This document shows positions 47,565-60,190 of a DNA stretch of 64,000 nt, in pieces. The first letter of the stretch is position 1. Every line of letters starts with the position of its first letter. Both the position numbers and the translations under genes were made by a program. The stretch is taken from the NCBI RefSeq assembly GCF_019649055.1, contig NW_026570231.1, positions 496,001-560,000 on the forward strand, written 5' to 3'. Below the pieces are notes generated by a model. It had not been told where the DNA came from, ran no database searches, and saw nothing but the letters and a program-made list of their open reading frames with translations. The stretch is from Paramacrobiotus metropolitanus (taxonomy: Eukaryota > Tardigrada > Eutardigrada > Parachela > Macrobiotidae).

Positions 47565-48674
47565 TCATTCTGTTTCATTGATCGGCACTGGTGAACCATT
47601 AAATTGTCTGGCTCGACTAACAAGAATATTCCATGCGAAATAGTTCAGAGGTTGTTGTTCCGGGATTGCGAGGCCCTGAAATCTGTACAGTCTTCCAATC
47701 CCATGGCAATCAATAGGGTACACAGCGGTAATCTGATGCCGCCCAATCATGCCCGTGTTAGCGATCATTGGTCCACTGCTGATCTCCACATGATCGTCCA
47801 CTCTATACACAACTACGCGATCTTTGGTGGGACTCTTTTCAGCAATGACGGGAATCTGTAGCTTCTTGAATTTATTATGCTCAAACATTTTCATGGCTAA
47901 ATCAGCGCTAATTTCGAGACGCTCAATGGGCAACTTGCGACTGCGTAGCTGCGAGATAATAATGGTCAGAGCGCGAAGTTCGTCTTCTTTGGGATTCCAC
48001 TCTGGCATGTCCAGATCAACGTCGCAGATGAAGCTTCCAGACTGAATGTCCTGATACGGCCAGCTATGCACCTGCACTAAATAATCATCCCGAAAAGCTC
48101 GATCCACCACGTAGGAAAGAATCAACGATCCTGTTCGCCAGAATGCCAAATTCGCTTCGTTAGGGTCTTCTTGGATAAAATGTTGCAGTTCCAGAACACA
48201 ATCGCGTTCCAGAGGCCGATTCATATCCCATGGTTTGCCATCTACCATCGCCAAGGCACTACGCTTAACCAGCACCTCGCTGATGTGTTGCGCGCAGTGT
48301 AGTGGAGTGGAGAAGTTTTTATTCATGATCAGCGTCACATCTTCCGGCTGTCCACGATGCAATACCTCAATTTTTTCCACCCGTGTCACGGATTCAATCT
48401 GTCGGATTTTTTCTTGGGTGAACAGGGCATTGCGCTGCGCTCTTATGGTCTCGTTCGTTACTGTCCGCTTCGTCTTGGGAGCCGGTTCCACAAGTGTTGA
48501 GAGCGGAGGCAACGGAGTACGTGGAAGAGCCAAGAACTGTCGCGATACCTCTAAATCCTGAATGGAAATATTAGGCGCCGATGCCGCCGTGGAAGCAAGC
48601 CTGACTAGTTGACATGGTATGGAATTCAACAGTGCTGTCAAAGAAGATGTTGCTGCCTTCCGTAACGATAACAT
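47565..48674 (-). CDS. MRPL39: Mitochondrial large-subunit ribosomal protein mL39
   Basis: One exon. I start at ATG 48674 (MLSLRKAATSSLTALL), a typical basic mitochondrial leader. The in-frame ATG at 48725 is preceded by nothing family-like, and a CTTTCAG string sits between the two, so a spliced leader or 5' UTR acceptor is possible. The protein (369 aa; human mL39 is about 338) resembles threonyl-tRNA synthetase N-terminal domains: a TGS-like segment (IMNKNFSTPLHCAQHISEVL, ALAMVDGKPWDMNRPL) followed by the ThrRS editing-like part (ELQHFIQEDPNEANLAFWRTGS, ..GRLYRFQGLAIP). It has no catalytic role and is structural in the mitoribosome. It converges with eIF3d. Confidence 0.9.
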   Translation of the reverse strand: MLSLRKAATSSLTALLNSIPCQLVRLASTAASAPNISIQDLEVSRQFLALPRTPLPPLSTLVEPAPKTKRTVTNETIRAQRNALFTQEKIRQIESVTRVEKIEVLHRGQPEDVTLIMNKNFSTPLHCAQHISEVLVKRSALAMVDGKPWDMNRPLERDCVLELQHFIQEDPNEANLAFWRTGSLILSYVVDRAFRDDYLVQVHSWPYQDIQSGSFICDVDLDMPEWNPKEDELRALTIIISQLRSRKLPIERLEISADLAMKMFEHNKFKKLQIPVIAEKSPTKDRVVVYRVDDHVEISSGPMIANTGMIGRHQITAVYPIDCHGIGRLYRFQGLAIPEQQPLNYFAWNILVSRARQFNGSPVPINETE

Positions 48675-48725
48675 ACTGAAAGGAGACTTTGAATCAAACA
48701 GCACTGAGCACAATCGTAAACACAA

Positions 48726-49318
48726 GCAGCGGATTCAAAAGCCGATGAGGGTTCACGTCGTATTTAAATAAGTAATCGCTTGTTCACATGCAAAATTAAA
48801 TCCATCCAACTTCAGAATCTATTACAATTTACAGTTGGGTGCAGCCTTATGGAAGAGAAATTTAGCAATGCAATAAAAAAACTTCAAACCAAAAATTAAG
48901 AAAAACACCCTGGTTTTACTTTTCCCAAAGTCCAAACACAATCACGGAAGCAGACAAATGCTCTCGTCCAGTCGTCCACAAAGTGCTGAGTAGTGAGAGC
49001 TCTTGTTTATTTTGTGTCGACTTGGTTAACTGCCACGGGAGTCGATTATTACTACGGTTATGTACGCGACGCGACAGCATTATTTTACGTACTTACTTCA
49101 ATACAGTACTTGGTTAAATCGTGAAGAACGCTTCGTCACTTCCCAAATTGGCTACGAATAGTGTTGGACGCCTGCATGTTTTTTTTATGGAATAATCTTG
49201 TTGATGTTGATACTGATAGCATACACACTTTGGTATCGGGAATTCCCACGAATTCGAGGACGGGAGGGAAGGAAGGAAGAACTTTCTGAGCAGAAAGATT
49301 GCATTACAAAACTGCAAA
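48726..49318. other. Divergent promoter interval MRPL39 / UCHL5
   Basis: About 590 bases between divergent genes; a GGAAGG-rich tract occurs at 49261-49283. No exon seen. Confidence 0.45.
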
Positions 49319-50869
49319 ATGTCGAGTGCTCATGGCGAATGGTGTACGATCGAAAGTGATCCTGGAGTTTTTACGGAGCTTATGCGCGAGTTTGGAGTAA
49401 AAGGTCTCCAAGTGGAAGAGCTATGGGGATTGGATGAGACCCAGTTTACTGAGCTCAAGTAAGCTAAACTTCGGTACTGCACGACATTAATGCCCTGCAG
49501 TGCAGTTGCTGGAAATTTCCTGTTGGTGGGCGGCTCTTCTCTTTGTTTTTAAAGTGGCTATCCCAGTGCATTTCTTGACATTGTGCTTCTTTTACAGACC
49601 AGTACACGGTTTGATTTTCTTGTTCAAGTGGGTCCAGGAGCCACCAAATACTGCGAAACTTCTTAAGGACGGAACTCAGGACATCTACTTTGCCAAGCAG
49701 GTGAAAAATGCTGCATCTCTCGGTTCTGTAAATTATAAATACGTACTTTTAATTTGTAAAACCCAACCCATTTACAGGTTATTCATAATGCGTGCGCCAC
49801 TCAAGCCATAGTGAATCTGTTGTTGAACACGCAGCATAGCGATGTCCAGCTAGGACAGACGCTCAGCTCTTTCAAAGACTTCACTCAAAATTTCGATCCC
49901 ATGCTGCGAGGACAGTGTTTGAGCAATTCGGAGCAGATTCGTGCCGTCCATAATAGTTTCGCGCGCAATGAGGTCTTTGAGACATTCGGTCGGAAAGCGG
50001 AGAAAGAGGAAGACGTGTTCCATTTTGTGGGATATTTGCCCGTGAACGGGCGTATCGTGGAGTTGGATGGTCTGGCCGACGGGCCCATCGATCATGGTGA
50101 AATTCCCGCGGGAGAAGAGTGGACCAAAGCGGCCACACCAGTTATCGAACAAAGAATGCAAAGGTTGGCTGGTATTTTCTTTTGATATTATCGATTGTTT
50201 TTCGTGTCCCAAACAGTTGTCAATACCTATCTAACATTACCAATTTTTTAATAATTTGTTTTTTTAATTTTGTTTGTTTCTATGTGAAGCTGCTGATATC
50301 TTTTGCTAATACGAGTACTTACTATCCAAAGACCATTAACAATGCTGATTATGGTTCTGAATCGTTTCTGTGATTACAGATACATGGAAGGAGAGATCCG
50401 CTTCAATCTTCTGGCTCTAGTTAGCGATCGTAAACTAGTCTTGAATAGGAGAATCAATGAATTGCAGCAGAATTATGAAAGCATGCCCGATGATAATCTT
50501 GTTGTCGAAATGAACCATCTCAAGGAGTTGCTCGAAGAGGAAAATGCCAAAGATTTGAAAGCTAAGGTGGGCAATTGGTACTGCTCTCATTCTGATGACT
50601 GGCGCGTTACTATTTAACTCAAATTGCCAACATGTTTCTCAACAGGTGGAAAATCTCAGACGAAAGCACAATTTCCTTCCGTTTATTATTGAGTTGTTCA
50701 AAGCGTTAGGAGATTCTGGCAGACTGAATGGGATTTATAACGAGGTAAATGCATATGTGCTCATCCTTTTATCAAAATTGTCGATAATATATTTGTGTAC
50801 CTTTTTTAGGCCGTCAAAAAAGGAACCGAACGTGAGAACAGAAATAAAAAGTTGAAGACCGGTTCTTAG
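49319..50869 (+). CDS. UCHL5: Ubiquitin C-terminal hydrolase UCH37
   Basis: ATG 49319 ([18 protein letters not shown]) to TAG 50867-50869, six exons. Peptidase C12 triad: Cys87 in HNACATQA, His163 in [10 protein letters not shown], Asp178 in VELDGL; the oxyanion Gln81 is in FAKQ. Human UCHL5 has Cys88, His164 and Asp179, so length and spacing agree almost exactly. The C-terminal ULD segment follows with [16 protein letters not shown] and the KEKN-like helix ([21 protein letters not shown]). It ends in a Lys-rich tail that in the human protein binds the proteasome receptor RPN13. UCH37 works on the 19S proteasome cap and the INO80 complex. Confidence 0.95.
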
Positions 50870-51032
50870 TTCGATCCGATTTGCCGGTGGTTATGAGACA
50901 GGCTTCCAGGATGAAAAAAGGACTTTTTTGAATATATTGTTGTATTTACTAATTACCACTCTTCGATTGTTTGTTGCAGTATGTTAGTAATAAACGCTGT
51001 TGGTAGCACCGTGTGCTTTAATAAGATATTCA

Positions 51033-54000
51033 TTAAAATGGTTCAACTGAACGTGTGATCTTATTAGACATGGAGAGCCAATCTGATCGTTGTAAGGCAA
51101 ATACTTTATCAGACGGATGCAACTGGAATCCCTCGGGTGGATTGGTGATGACGTATCGTTTATGGGGGAAATCGGCATCGCTGTCCGTTAAACGAAATAC
51201 TCCCAGAACAATCAATCCCAAACTAGTCAGTGCGTCCAAAAATAAGGCTCCGTAAACAGAATTCTGTAAATGGCCGGGATGTTGAAATACAAATACACAA
51301 TAATACAGCATCGCCGTGATAGTGCTTGGTAGTGGGTACCATAATACTTCATATCCCGTAAGTTTTGTAGATAAATTACGTTGATCCTCCCGTGTTACTT
51401 CGGTACTCACTACTCACCGCATGAGATTGTAGATAGCCGGCTGTAAGTGGCAGCAGAATAATTTTAATCTGATCTTTCATATTAGGTGGCTGGGAAATAT
51501 TGCTTCCTCCGATTAAACCAGCCCCTTCGGCGATAATGCGTTCGAGTTCCAGAGATGCTCCCCCGAAAATCATTGCGTGGAAAACCTAACAATATAAATG
51601 TTTTATTGGAACGATTATCCTCGTTAATGGGACCAAGCCATTTTGCTATCCAATAGGTCACCTTTATGATCGGGGCATTGAAGAAGGATGTTATAGTCAG
51701 CAGGTCCAATACGCTGGCCGCAAACGCTCGCCCACCGGCATACGGTGCTGTACAGTAGAATTCTGTTCCTGGCATATCCTTGTCATCCTGCTCTAAGTAC
51801 TGCACATTCGAATCTCGCACTATCAAAACGAAATTACAATATACGATTATCGCTGCACAGATAGCGATAACCGATGAACTGCAGAAAAAGCTGTTACCGT
51901 ACTGAGATCTGTAATTAAAGGTATGTCATAGCCGGTTTCACGAGGTGTTTCATCAGGAAGAAAAGCTTCCACAGCATCTATATTTGCGACAAAAAAATAT
52001 CAAAACATTATTATTAAATGTGTCAGACATATTCTAGTAGATCACAAAAATAAAACGCGTATTGATTAAGCGATTTTACCTCTTTCCGCACGGGAAAACC
52101 TCATCGATCGCACATTGAGTGTGGCCAGTATAACGTTCTTATCCACCATGGTCGAATCGCTGTTCTTCTTTTCTGTCAGTCCCGGTGACCCGAGAATTAC
52201 ACACATCCCGCACGAATATAAGTTGATGGATCGTAAATCTGCTCGGTTTAACGCACTACCCTAGAGCAGACGAAAAGGTTCTAAAATAGTTTAATTTCCG
52301 GCACCAAAAAATGTTCCTTTACCTTTACAATAAATAACTTGGGTAGGTTGTAAATGTAATGCCATTCTTTTTCAAGATATCCAACATCGCCTAAGATGAT
52401 AATTTCCTGCAGTTCTTCGTAAGGTATGTTGCTCGAACGTAAAGGAAGTACAAAGCTGGACAGTCCAATCAGCTGGGAACTGGATTCAGCCATAACGCAC
52501 ACCACGATATGATTGTGAAAATCCGTAACTGCTGCTCGATACCGGTTCTATTAAATTGTATCCTGAGATTAAAATGTATCTTGAGATTATCGAGGATAAA
52601 TTCGAACTAATTATTCTGTTCTTATTACGAGCAAAATCGCGAATACGTAGTTAAAAGTTCGTAGAACTTACAGTATTCTATGCCTTATTGCGTGCCGTAA
52701 ATGTGACGCACCATAATTATTTCCGGCAATGCTCGAGCCGGACACCAGTGGAACATCCCAGTTGAATCGTACATAATTTCCGAGCTCATGTGTGGTTGCA
52801 GCAATGCAGACTCTTTTGTGGCCACATCCTGGGCGATATCAGTCTCGCTTCCATGTATCGGCCTGAAAAAGCGTGACCTTAGTCACTTAGCGTGAACTGC
52901 GTGGTTACTACGATGTATTACGAGTTGTCATTCATAACATAGATCACTTATGCGATCCGTATTGAAATATTTATTATATAAAGGTTCATCTTCCTTTGGG
53001 TATCAGTAAATTATTATTCAGAAGGTTCGGGCATGGATATTTTTATTTTTTATCGTTGTACGTAATACTAATTATGTAATCGCCCACTCACGTATTCGGA
53101 TACTGACAAATAAAAGACCAAATCTTGGCTTCCAGTTCCAGATCTCCACGGCATGACAGCATTCTGGAAATGTTACTTTGCTGCTTGGTCAGCTTCCCGT
53201 TACGTGACAACGCAACAAAGGTACCTTCAGAAGATTTGACTCTGGTCTCTAGATCTAGATCTGGTTACAGTACTGGCTTAACACAAGTAGCAACAGAATC
53301 ACGCACTATGACAGCTGCACTTCTTGATCAAATCCAAATCGGTGACCCCATTGTGACAGATTCGGCAATAAATTTCCACACTAAACAGACGTCCAGGTAA
53401 TAATAAATACACCGGCCAAATGATCAACACTGGTGATGTAAGGTAAACGTAATCGTACCGGTCAACTTCCTTTGTGCTATCAGCAATAAAATATCCTCGT
53501 GACCCTTCGCAGATCACCACATATGAAGGTGGATTGACTTGTGGAGCGGAAAACGGGTCCGAAGGCTTAATTTGCACGGCAAGTAACACGATTTTCAGTT
53601 TTCGGTAACAAAATCTACGATTAGTACAAAACAATAAGAAGTTTAATCGACAAAATACTTATCGGCAAAATGCAACGGATAAATCTTTTTTCTCACTCGC
53701 ACGCTTCCACAAATCCCATTCCGTAAAACGCTTCACTAAACGGTCGTGAATATAGTTCTAGTGCCGTACCACGGACGTATTCGTCCATCCATGTAATCTC
53801 GGACAACTGCAATTGTTAGCGGAAAAATCTACTAGAATATTAACCTTTTGTCACCCTGAGTTTATAAAACAATTAAACTTTTTTAGAAAAACCATATGTA
53901 TAAATGATATGTTATTCGTTTGGTTTTAACCGTCGTTATATACAGAAATTATATAGAAAAATTAACCTTCGTATCGCCATCTTGAGATCGTGTCGTAAAA

Positions 54001-57000
54001 AAATTGGCCATCAGAGTTGAGAATCCCGGCGCACAACAACTTTGTGCTAGCAAACCCAACCGCAGCTCACTGATACACAACACAGTATCGCCATATTTTG
54101 GATTCCAGCTGGGGATATTTTGCAAATATGCCTGAAATATGCAATCTGTTAAATTTTTTGTCTATTGCAGTCCCGGTATCATAAAGTACAATGTATGACG
54201 AAGACAGTATAAAGCACGAATAACATAAAGATTACAGCACTCAAAATCGTTAACCATACTTTATTGTGATATTGTAGTATTTGTACAATGATGCGCGCTC
54301 TCTCGCGGTAATTTTTAATAGCAACTACGCGCATGATATTAGCGGCATCTTCCGCATCGGATTCCGCAGCAGTCCGATCGGCCAAAATCATCACCGCTTC
54401 GGCATCCATTAACTGCACACGGTTTAAGTCCTTCAGTTTCATACATGTCCCGCGCCGGTAATCCAACCGATTGAAATACTGCTCCAATAAATTCCGCATA
54501 TCCTCATCTGGTTCTTTTTCATCCAGTATCAGAATCTTGAAATATTCACTAGTTTCGCGATCTTTGTTGTAGAACTCTTTAAGGAAACTGCTCATCACCG
54601 CAGCATTAACCGATCCGCATACGATTACGTGTCTGCAGCAAAAACCATCAGAACGTCGTCTGCACAAACGTTTGGAATAAACTATATAACTGGAAAGGTG
54701 TTCAAGGAAGTAAACGTACAAGAACATTATAGGGGTTTCGTATTTTTTATCGTATTCCGGAGTTATCCTCACCAGAAGTATAATCTGCGGGATGGCTTTA
54801 CTAACGATTCCCTGCAATATGTGACAGAGCAAGTTGACCACGAACGTTTGTATTTATTCGATTTGCCGCACATACCAACGCCAAAATTTGGAAAAAGTAA
54901 ATAATGATCCTTCCAAGCTACAACAAATAGTTCACCGTGTAATTCAATATGCAAGATGAAATTCATTAATTGATTAAACACGTCCAATATTTTCCCGTCC
55001 CGGACTTCTGCTGTTATTATTATGCGCTGAGCTACAGTTATATTTCTGCGTTTCACATGCTACTACGAGTATTTATATACCAATTTTGGTAGGGAATCAC
55101 GTAGTGAGTCCATAATCGCATTAATTCGAGCATACCATTGTACGTATCCGCATGCCACTTAGGTCCAGTAAGGTCACTCTTCCATACAAGTAAAGATAAC
55201 AGCGCCAAAAAGAAATAGACTGGCCATTGTAAGTGCCTTTATTGGCAAACGGCCAAGGATCTCCCATGTTTTCCACCTATAAACAATACCGGACTCATAC
55301 GTACGTAGAATATTATAATCTACAATGGAACGCTGACGAACAGATGCGTACCAAATGCAGGAATCCAGCTGCAATCATTAGCAGAGAAACCACAGTGAAG
55401 ACCAGTTTAGCTAATTTGATTGTATTGGTTTTTCGGAATACGCCACGGTTGGAAAGTATGTCCACAATCCACAGAAAATTGTAGGCGCGAAAAAACGAAA
55501 AACCTGTAAAAAGGTGAACATGCTTTGCCAACCTAAGTATAATCTGCCACATTACTGCACGAGTACTATAACAAAGAGTCCAATTACCGGTAAAGTAGCG
55601 ATTCAAGAAAACGCTGATCATAACCGGTGGAATCGTGAAGTAATCCACAATGCTGTGCATTGAGTGCTGGATAATTCGGATTTTCTTGTCGTTGCCGATC
55701 AGCTGCAAAACTGACTATTACTGGATATCCAAAATTATTGCTAATCACGTTGTGAAATTATTGGTATTACTGACTCGAACAATGAAGTAAAACAGCATGT
55801 ACAAATTAGCCACAAAATCCAACGCCTGGTATACGTTCGGTAATGTCCCGCAGGTTTCTACACTGTCAACTGGCCTGAAAAAGCCAACACGCAAAATTAT
55901 GAAATTAAAACACCTTTCCAATTTCGTTACAACTTGCAATAATAAGACCCTAGTTATTTCGATTTAGTGCTATATAAAATCAAAAAACACTCCAAGCAAC
56001 TTACATGGACACCGTAGAAAGATAAATGCACAATGATACAGCCGCACAAGTAACCGCAATCGTCATCTGCAAAACCAGCTTGTTACGTTTCAACTTTTTT
56101 ACGGTTTGATACCAGAAGTAACCATATCTACAGAGTATATAGCAGTACTGGTATAGTTACTGTAGCAGTAAACTTCCGTCGATGTCGTGAAAAGAAAATT
56201 TGATGTTATAAGAAACAAAATTTCTTATGATTTTGAGACGTTGTGAGAAATTTATTAATGGAAATTAAGTTAAAAATTGCAAAAGAAAAACGAAGCACTC
56301 GTACAATTTTGTAATTCGTTACTCCCCTTAAAACATCAAAATTATACTGCTGTAATCTTGAAAAGTCAACTGCATAAATCGTAACAGCAGCCGGTTTACA
56401 GTTGTTCTAGTGGATTGGTTCCATCTTACCACGATCTGTCCTTTTTTGAAAGCATGCGGAAAAAATGTGGAAACAGTTATAAATTTGCACTGCAGTATGC
56501 TGTTCGTGTTTATATTAATTTTATAATGGTCTTTTAGTAATTCGTGCACCAATTCAGATTAATATTAATTTGTACATATATTTTGTACCAGAATTTGGCC
56601 CAGCTGACTTTGAGGGGAAGCTGCTTCCGTAAAAAACCTCATAAATGGCGACTGACGCTGTTTTGCTTCCATCAGCAGCTTCATTCGTTCGACACCGGAC
56701 TTTTTAATCCCACCTTGAGCCATTTCATCACTGTCGCTGTCAGATGGTTTTGGCACAAATTCTTCATTAATATTGTCTTGACGGCACTGTAATCCTCGAC
56801 GCTTCAAATTGCGCAGCACAAATCTTCTTAATCTGTCAAACTGGACATAAATCAGAGCCAAAATCGGGATGACAAAACCGGAACCGAAGTAAATATACAC
56901 CAATTCCTTTCTTCCCACCAAGTAACACGGTGCCGGCAACCTAATCGAAATAAAACCACAGTCATTTTATTGCTTAATTATCTATGCGAGTTTCATTTAC

Positions 57001-57473
57001 TGACACTCGCATAACCAAAGGAGGTAACTGGAGAAATTTTAAGGTACAGTATAGTTACAAACAAATTTTTAGATAGTGCAGACCCTGTAAAAGGAACACT
57101 TCACGCATATATTCTACAAATTTGTCTATATAAGCGATAATACGGCTGATCATGAATTTCAAAATTTACTATCTGCTATAACGAAAGCAAATACCGTATA
57201 TACGGAGTTATTTAAAAATAGTAATAGTATGTTATCTTATGTACACATTTCTGGCCGAGAAAATCAGTTTGTTAAAAGTACGCCTCGCCCGGATTTATTA
57301 TTGCTATATAAATTTTTTTTGTAGTTATTATCTGTTAGGTCTTTAAATGATTGGGGATATGAATTATGAACCTCGATCAATAGCTACTGTACGTACGGAA
57401 CGGTAGCATTAGGATCATAAGTCGGCCGAACAACCACCGGAAACGGAAGCGGAACACATCCACCGGCATCCAT
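51033..57473 (-). CDS. SLO/BK-type channel subunit lacking the K+ filter signature
   Basis: Resolved 5' exons: 57397..57473, 56589..56940, 56005..56066, 55775..55874, 55588..55702, 55352..55503, 55136..55276, 54876..54917, 54720..54811, 54260..54632, 53967..54131; the stop is at 51033. Order as in SLO1: S0 ([19 protein letters not shown]), S1, S2, S3 ([17 protein letters not shown]), S4, S5 ([15 protein letters not shown]), pore, S6 (LGRIIIYFF), RCK1 ([26 protein letters not shown]), the [10 protein letters not shown] linker, RCK2 with a calcium-bowl-like [11 protein letters not shown], and [10 protein letters not shown] near the end. Against human KCNMA1 (from memory), the pore aligns without gaps but reads TLLDLSG where STVGYGD is expected; S4 keeps one of three arginines. 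The frame is intact throughout, so it is probably an expressed, altered SLO paralogue. Confidence 0.85.
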
Positions 57474-58041
57474 TGTTGCGATGATGTTCCCAGATTCGCT
57501 TATAATACGAGGAATGAGCCAAATAAGTTATCTAGCAGTAAAAATGACATAACAAAATACGGATCAACAGGCATCAGCGAATTGCCAATAATAATGAGAT
57601 ACAGTGCGTAACACGACTGCCGACACCTTGACAAGAAAAGGGATGCTGATGTTTTGACAGCAGCTCCCGTGCTCTCCCTGACTAATGCAGCGCGAAAGAA
57701 ACGATAATGCAGCGCGAAGGAAACGATATTTGCACAGAAAATGTGACTTGGAGGTGCCCGACTTAGGTATAAGACACTCTTGTATTTGACGATCTTGGTA
57801 AGCAGTGTCGCAATGACAATACATTTGAGAGTCACTACTGTTTTCCATAACGAAACTGCAAGCACAGCGTTTATTTTGTTTGGTGTAGTCGTGCAAGACA
57901 ACGAACCTTGCTATGCCCAGACTCACTTCGCAGTTTTTTTTATCCAAACAACACAATCAGATTTAAAGAAATCTTATTCAACAATACAATTAAGCAGCAA
58001 AGTGGACCGTAAACTGAAAAAAATTAAAACATTCAACTTTG
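57474..58041. other. Promoter interval of the SLO-like gene
   Basis: Contains a near-perfect 22-base tandem duplication (57684-57727). Two overlapping minus-strand frames (57500-57956) in different phases lack family matches and are treated as non-coding. Confidence 0.45.
57684..57727. repeat. 22-base tandem duplication
   Basis: AATGCAGCGCGAAAGAAACG plus AT at 57684-57705 is repeated at 57706-57727 with one A-to-G difference. Confidence 0.9.
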
Positions 58042-60190
58042 CTATCTGAAAGGTTTACGCTTAATATATTTGTAATACCAAAGAAAAGCTGTTATCACGC
58101 TCAAGGAAAACCACGTTATGGCATAATTCATGTGTTCATTGCGCATCTCGATGATGGTCTGACCTCCAAGAGGACCTCCCGGAATACTTGATTCTAAAAG
58201 GCAAAGTTTATAACTGCTCTTACGGTCTTACTATAAAACCACTATTCGCATCAGGAATAGTTTTAACACTTCCCAAACTTCTAAATTATGTTTTCCAGTT
58301 CGTAATCAGGTACAATTAACCCTCCTATTCTACCCCTATCAAAAGCCGAACGGACGACAAGAATCCAGCACAACTTATATAACATTCCCATACGCGCATG
58401 GCTAGTTCAATATCCAAGTTTATCAACGTAATTAGTTACCTTTTGTTGCTTCGATTAACAGGGGCGTCACACCTAATTCTGCAGCCATAAGATCGATATT
58501 TCGCACCGCATAATTTCTAGAACCCTCCTTATGGACCGGGGAAAACCTGCTGCCCTTTTCGGATCTCCGCAAAGCTCCGACCACTTGCACTTCGCCCTCC
58601 ACTTGACCTTCCGATCGGGTGGCTGGATCCAACCGGGCTTTCGGCACCCAGCCTCTATCCACTAGAATAGTCTGACTACAAACCAACAAAATATTACAGT
58701 GAAATTAAAATGAACGATACCTAATACACAATAAGAAATGTTGGCGAAACAGCTTCTTCAATCTTTAAAAATCAGTGATATTTCACAACAGCAGTGTGCA
58801 CATATCTATATATCGCATAATACGAGTATATGAGACATTTGCCATATATGGAGAACTAAGAAGATTTAAACACTTATCAAGAAATCCACGTCCAGAACAA
58901 AGAGAAGAGTAACTGCGATACATGCTAATGCAAATGGACACACATACTTGGATTCGCTTATAGTAAAGGGCGTGATGACACGACCACCGTGGGTTGGTGA
59001 GGAAATTAAGCCACCACCAGCCGGTACCGAGGTGATAGGAGTTCTGGGCACCAAGTAAATTTCATGGCTGTGGTGAAATTTTCCACGCAATTTCACTCGC
59101 CGATACTCCAAATCTCCAATGTCATCCACACTTTAACAAATCAACACACCTGATAAAGCGCTGCAATTGAATAATACGTATTTTGCTTTTAGGATTTTGC
59201 CTACTGTTTTAGCAACAGTATCGATAATCTTACAGACGGTCTGGCGACAAAATTTGGAAAAAAAAAGGACAACGCTTAATCTTTAACCTACTTAATTTCA
59301 CACTGACTTTGAAATATCAATTATTTCAGAAGCAAATTGTTTCCAGACCTGGGTGTCAAAAAGGGGAGTGCCGACATTAAAGTAATGGGGCAGTTAACAT
59401 TACTGAATTTATTTTCTTTTACCGAAAGTTACCGAAAAATCTGACAAACAGCAAAAAAAAAGTTTTATTTCCATGAAAAACGTGCCAAACCAAAAGAACA
59501 CGTCTAAAAAAAGCGTAACAATACCGGAATGATCTTAATTACATACTAATCGTACACAAAAAATATTCGCACCTAGCAGGCAAATTTTCGTATCCGAGCG
59601 GCGGAGCACGGATTCTTGTTGTCCTTTCGTCAATCAAACCCAATTTCCATTTTAGACGTCGCAGCTGCCAAACTCCAAGACAAAATGTTAAAACAGGAAC
59701 CACCTAATTGTAGGACAAACAAAACGTAACACTATCAAACGCTCAGCAGACACTATTTAGCTTCAAGCCGTATCATATATTATCATTCCTGGGCCTGCTG
59801 ACTTGAATAGATATGTTCAAAAAAATCAGACAGCCCGTATTACTTAGTAGACTTATCGTTAAATCAAGCGTACAAAATGTTAATATCGCTATGTATCGGT
59901 ATAAAACAAACACAGATCAGTATGCACGCTCTTACTAAAAGCACATAATTTCGCGACTGGTGAGCAACGGTGTGGTCCTTTTCGAAGAACGAGCCAGATT
60001 TTGTGATATTACGGAGAAAAACACTGTTATTTCCGAAACGCTTCGCTCCAGGATTGTTCTTCCTGGCCCAAATGGAACACCATGACGAATCAGTACTCAG
60101 TATTCGGTGTCCATGGGTCCGCAGTCCCGAATTGCGGTAAGCAAAGAAGAGCGCGTATCGCACATTAGAAGAATGTAACAACAGTTTCAT
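58042..60190 (-). CDS. SURF1: Cytochrome c oxidase assembly factor SURF1
   Basis: Exons 59936..60190, 59573..59703, 58948..59130, 58440..58675, 58042..58193 join in phase (318 aa from ATG 60190; human 300). The leader is basic (MKLLLHSSNVRYALFFAYR). The first membrane helix leads into LGVWQLRRLKWKLGLI, as in human FGLGTWQVQRRKWKLNLI. LEYRRVKLRGKFHHSHEIYLVPRT follows, then LISSPTHGGRVITPF, TILVDRGWVPKARLDP, IPGGPLGGQT and the second helix near the C-terminus with RNEHMNYAITWFSLS. SURF1 sits in the inner mitochondrial membrane and assists COX1/haem a maturation. An in-frame upstream ATG at 60235 is possible. Confidence 0.93.

Noticed and set aside
55174-55374. Alternative frame across the SLO pore exon with a hydrophobic run ([14 protein letters not shown])
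   Set aside because: It does not connect in phase to HLV on one side or LGR on the other and has no filter motif either, so VENMGDPW.. is the coding frame.
57500-57956. Two overlapping minus frames of 130 and 133 codons
   Set aside because: No family match, overlapping phases, sitting in the SLO-like promoter region with a tandem duplication inflating openness.
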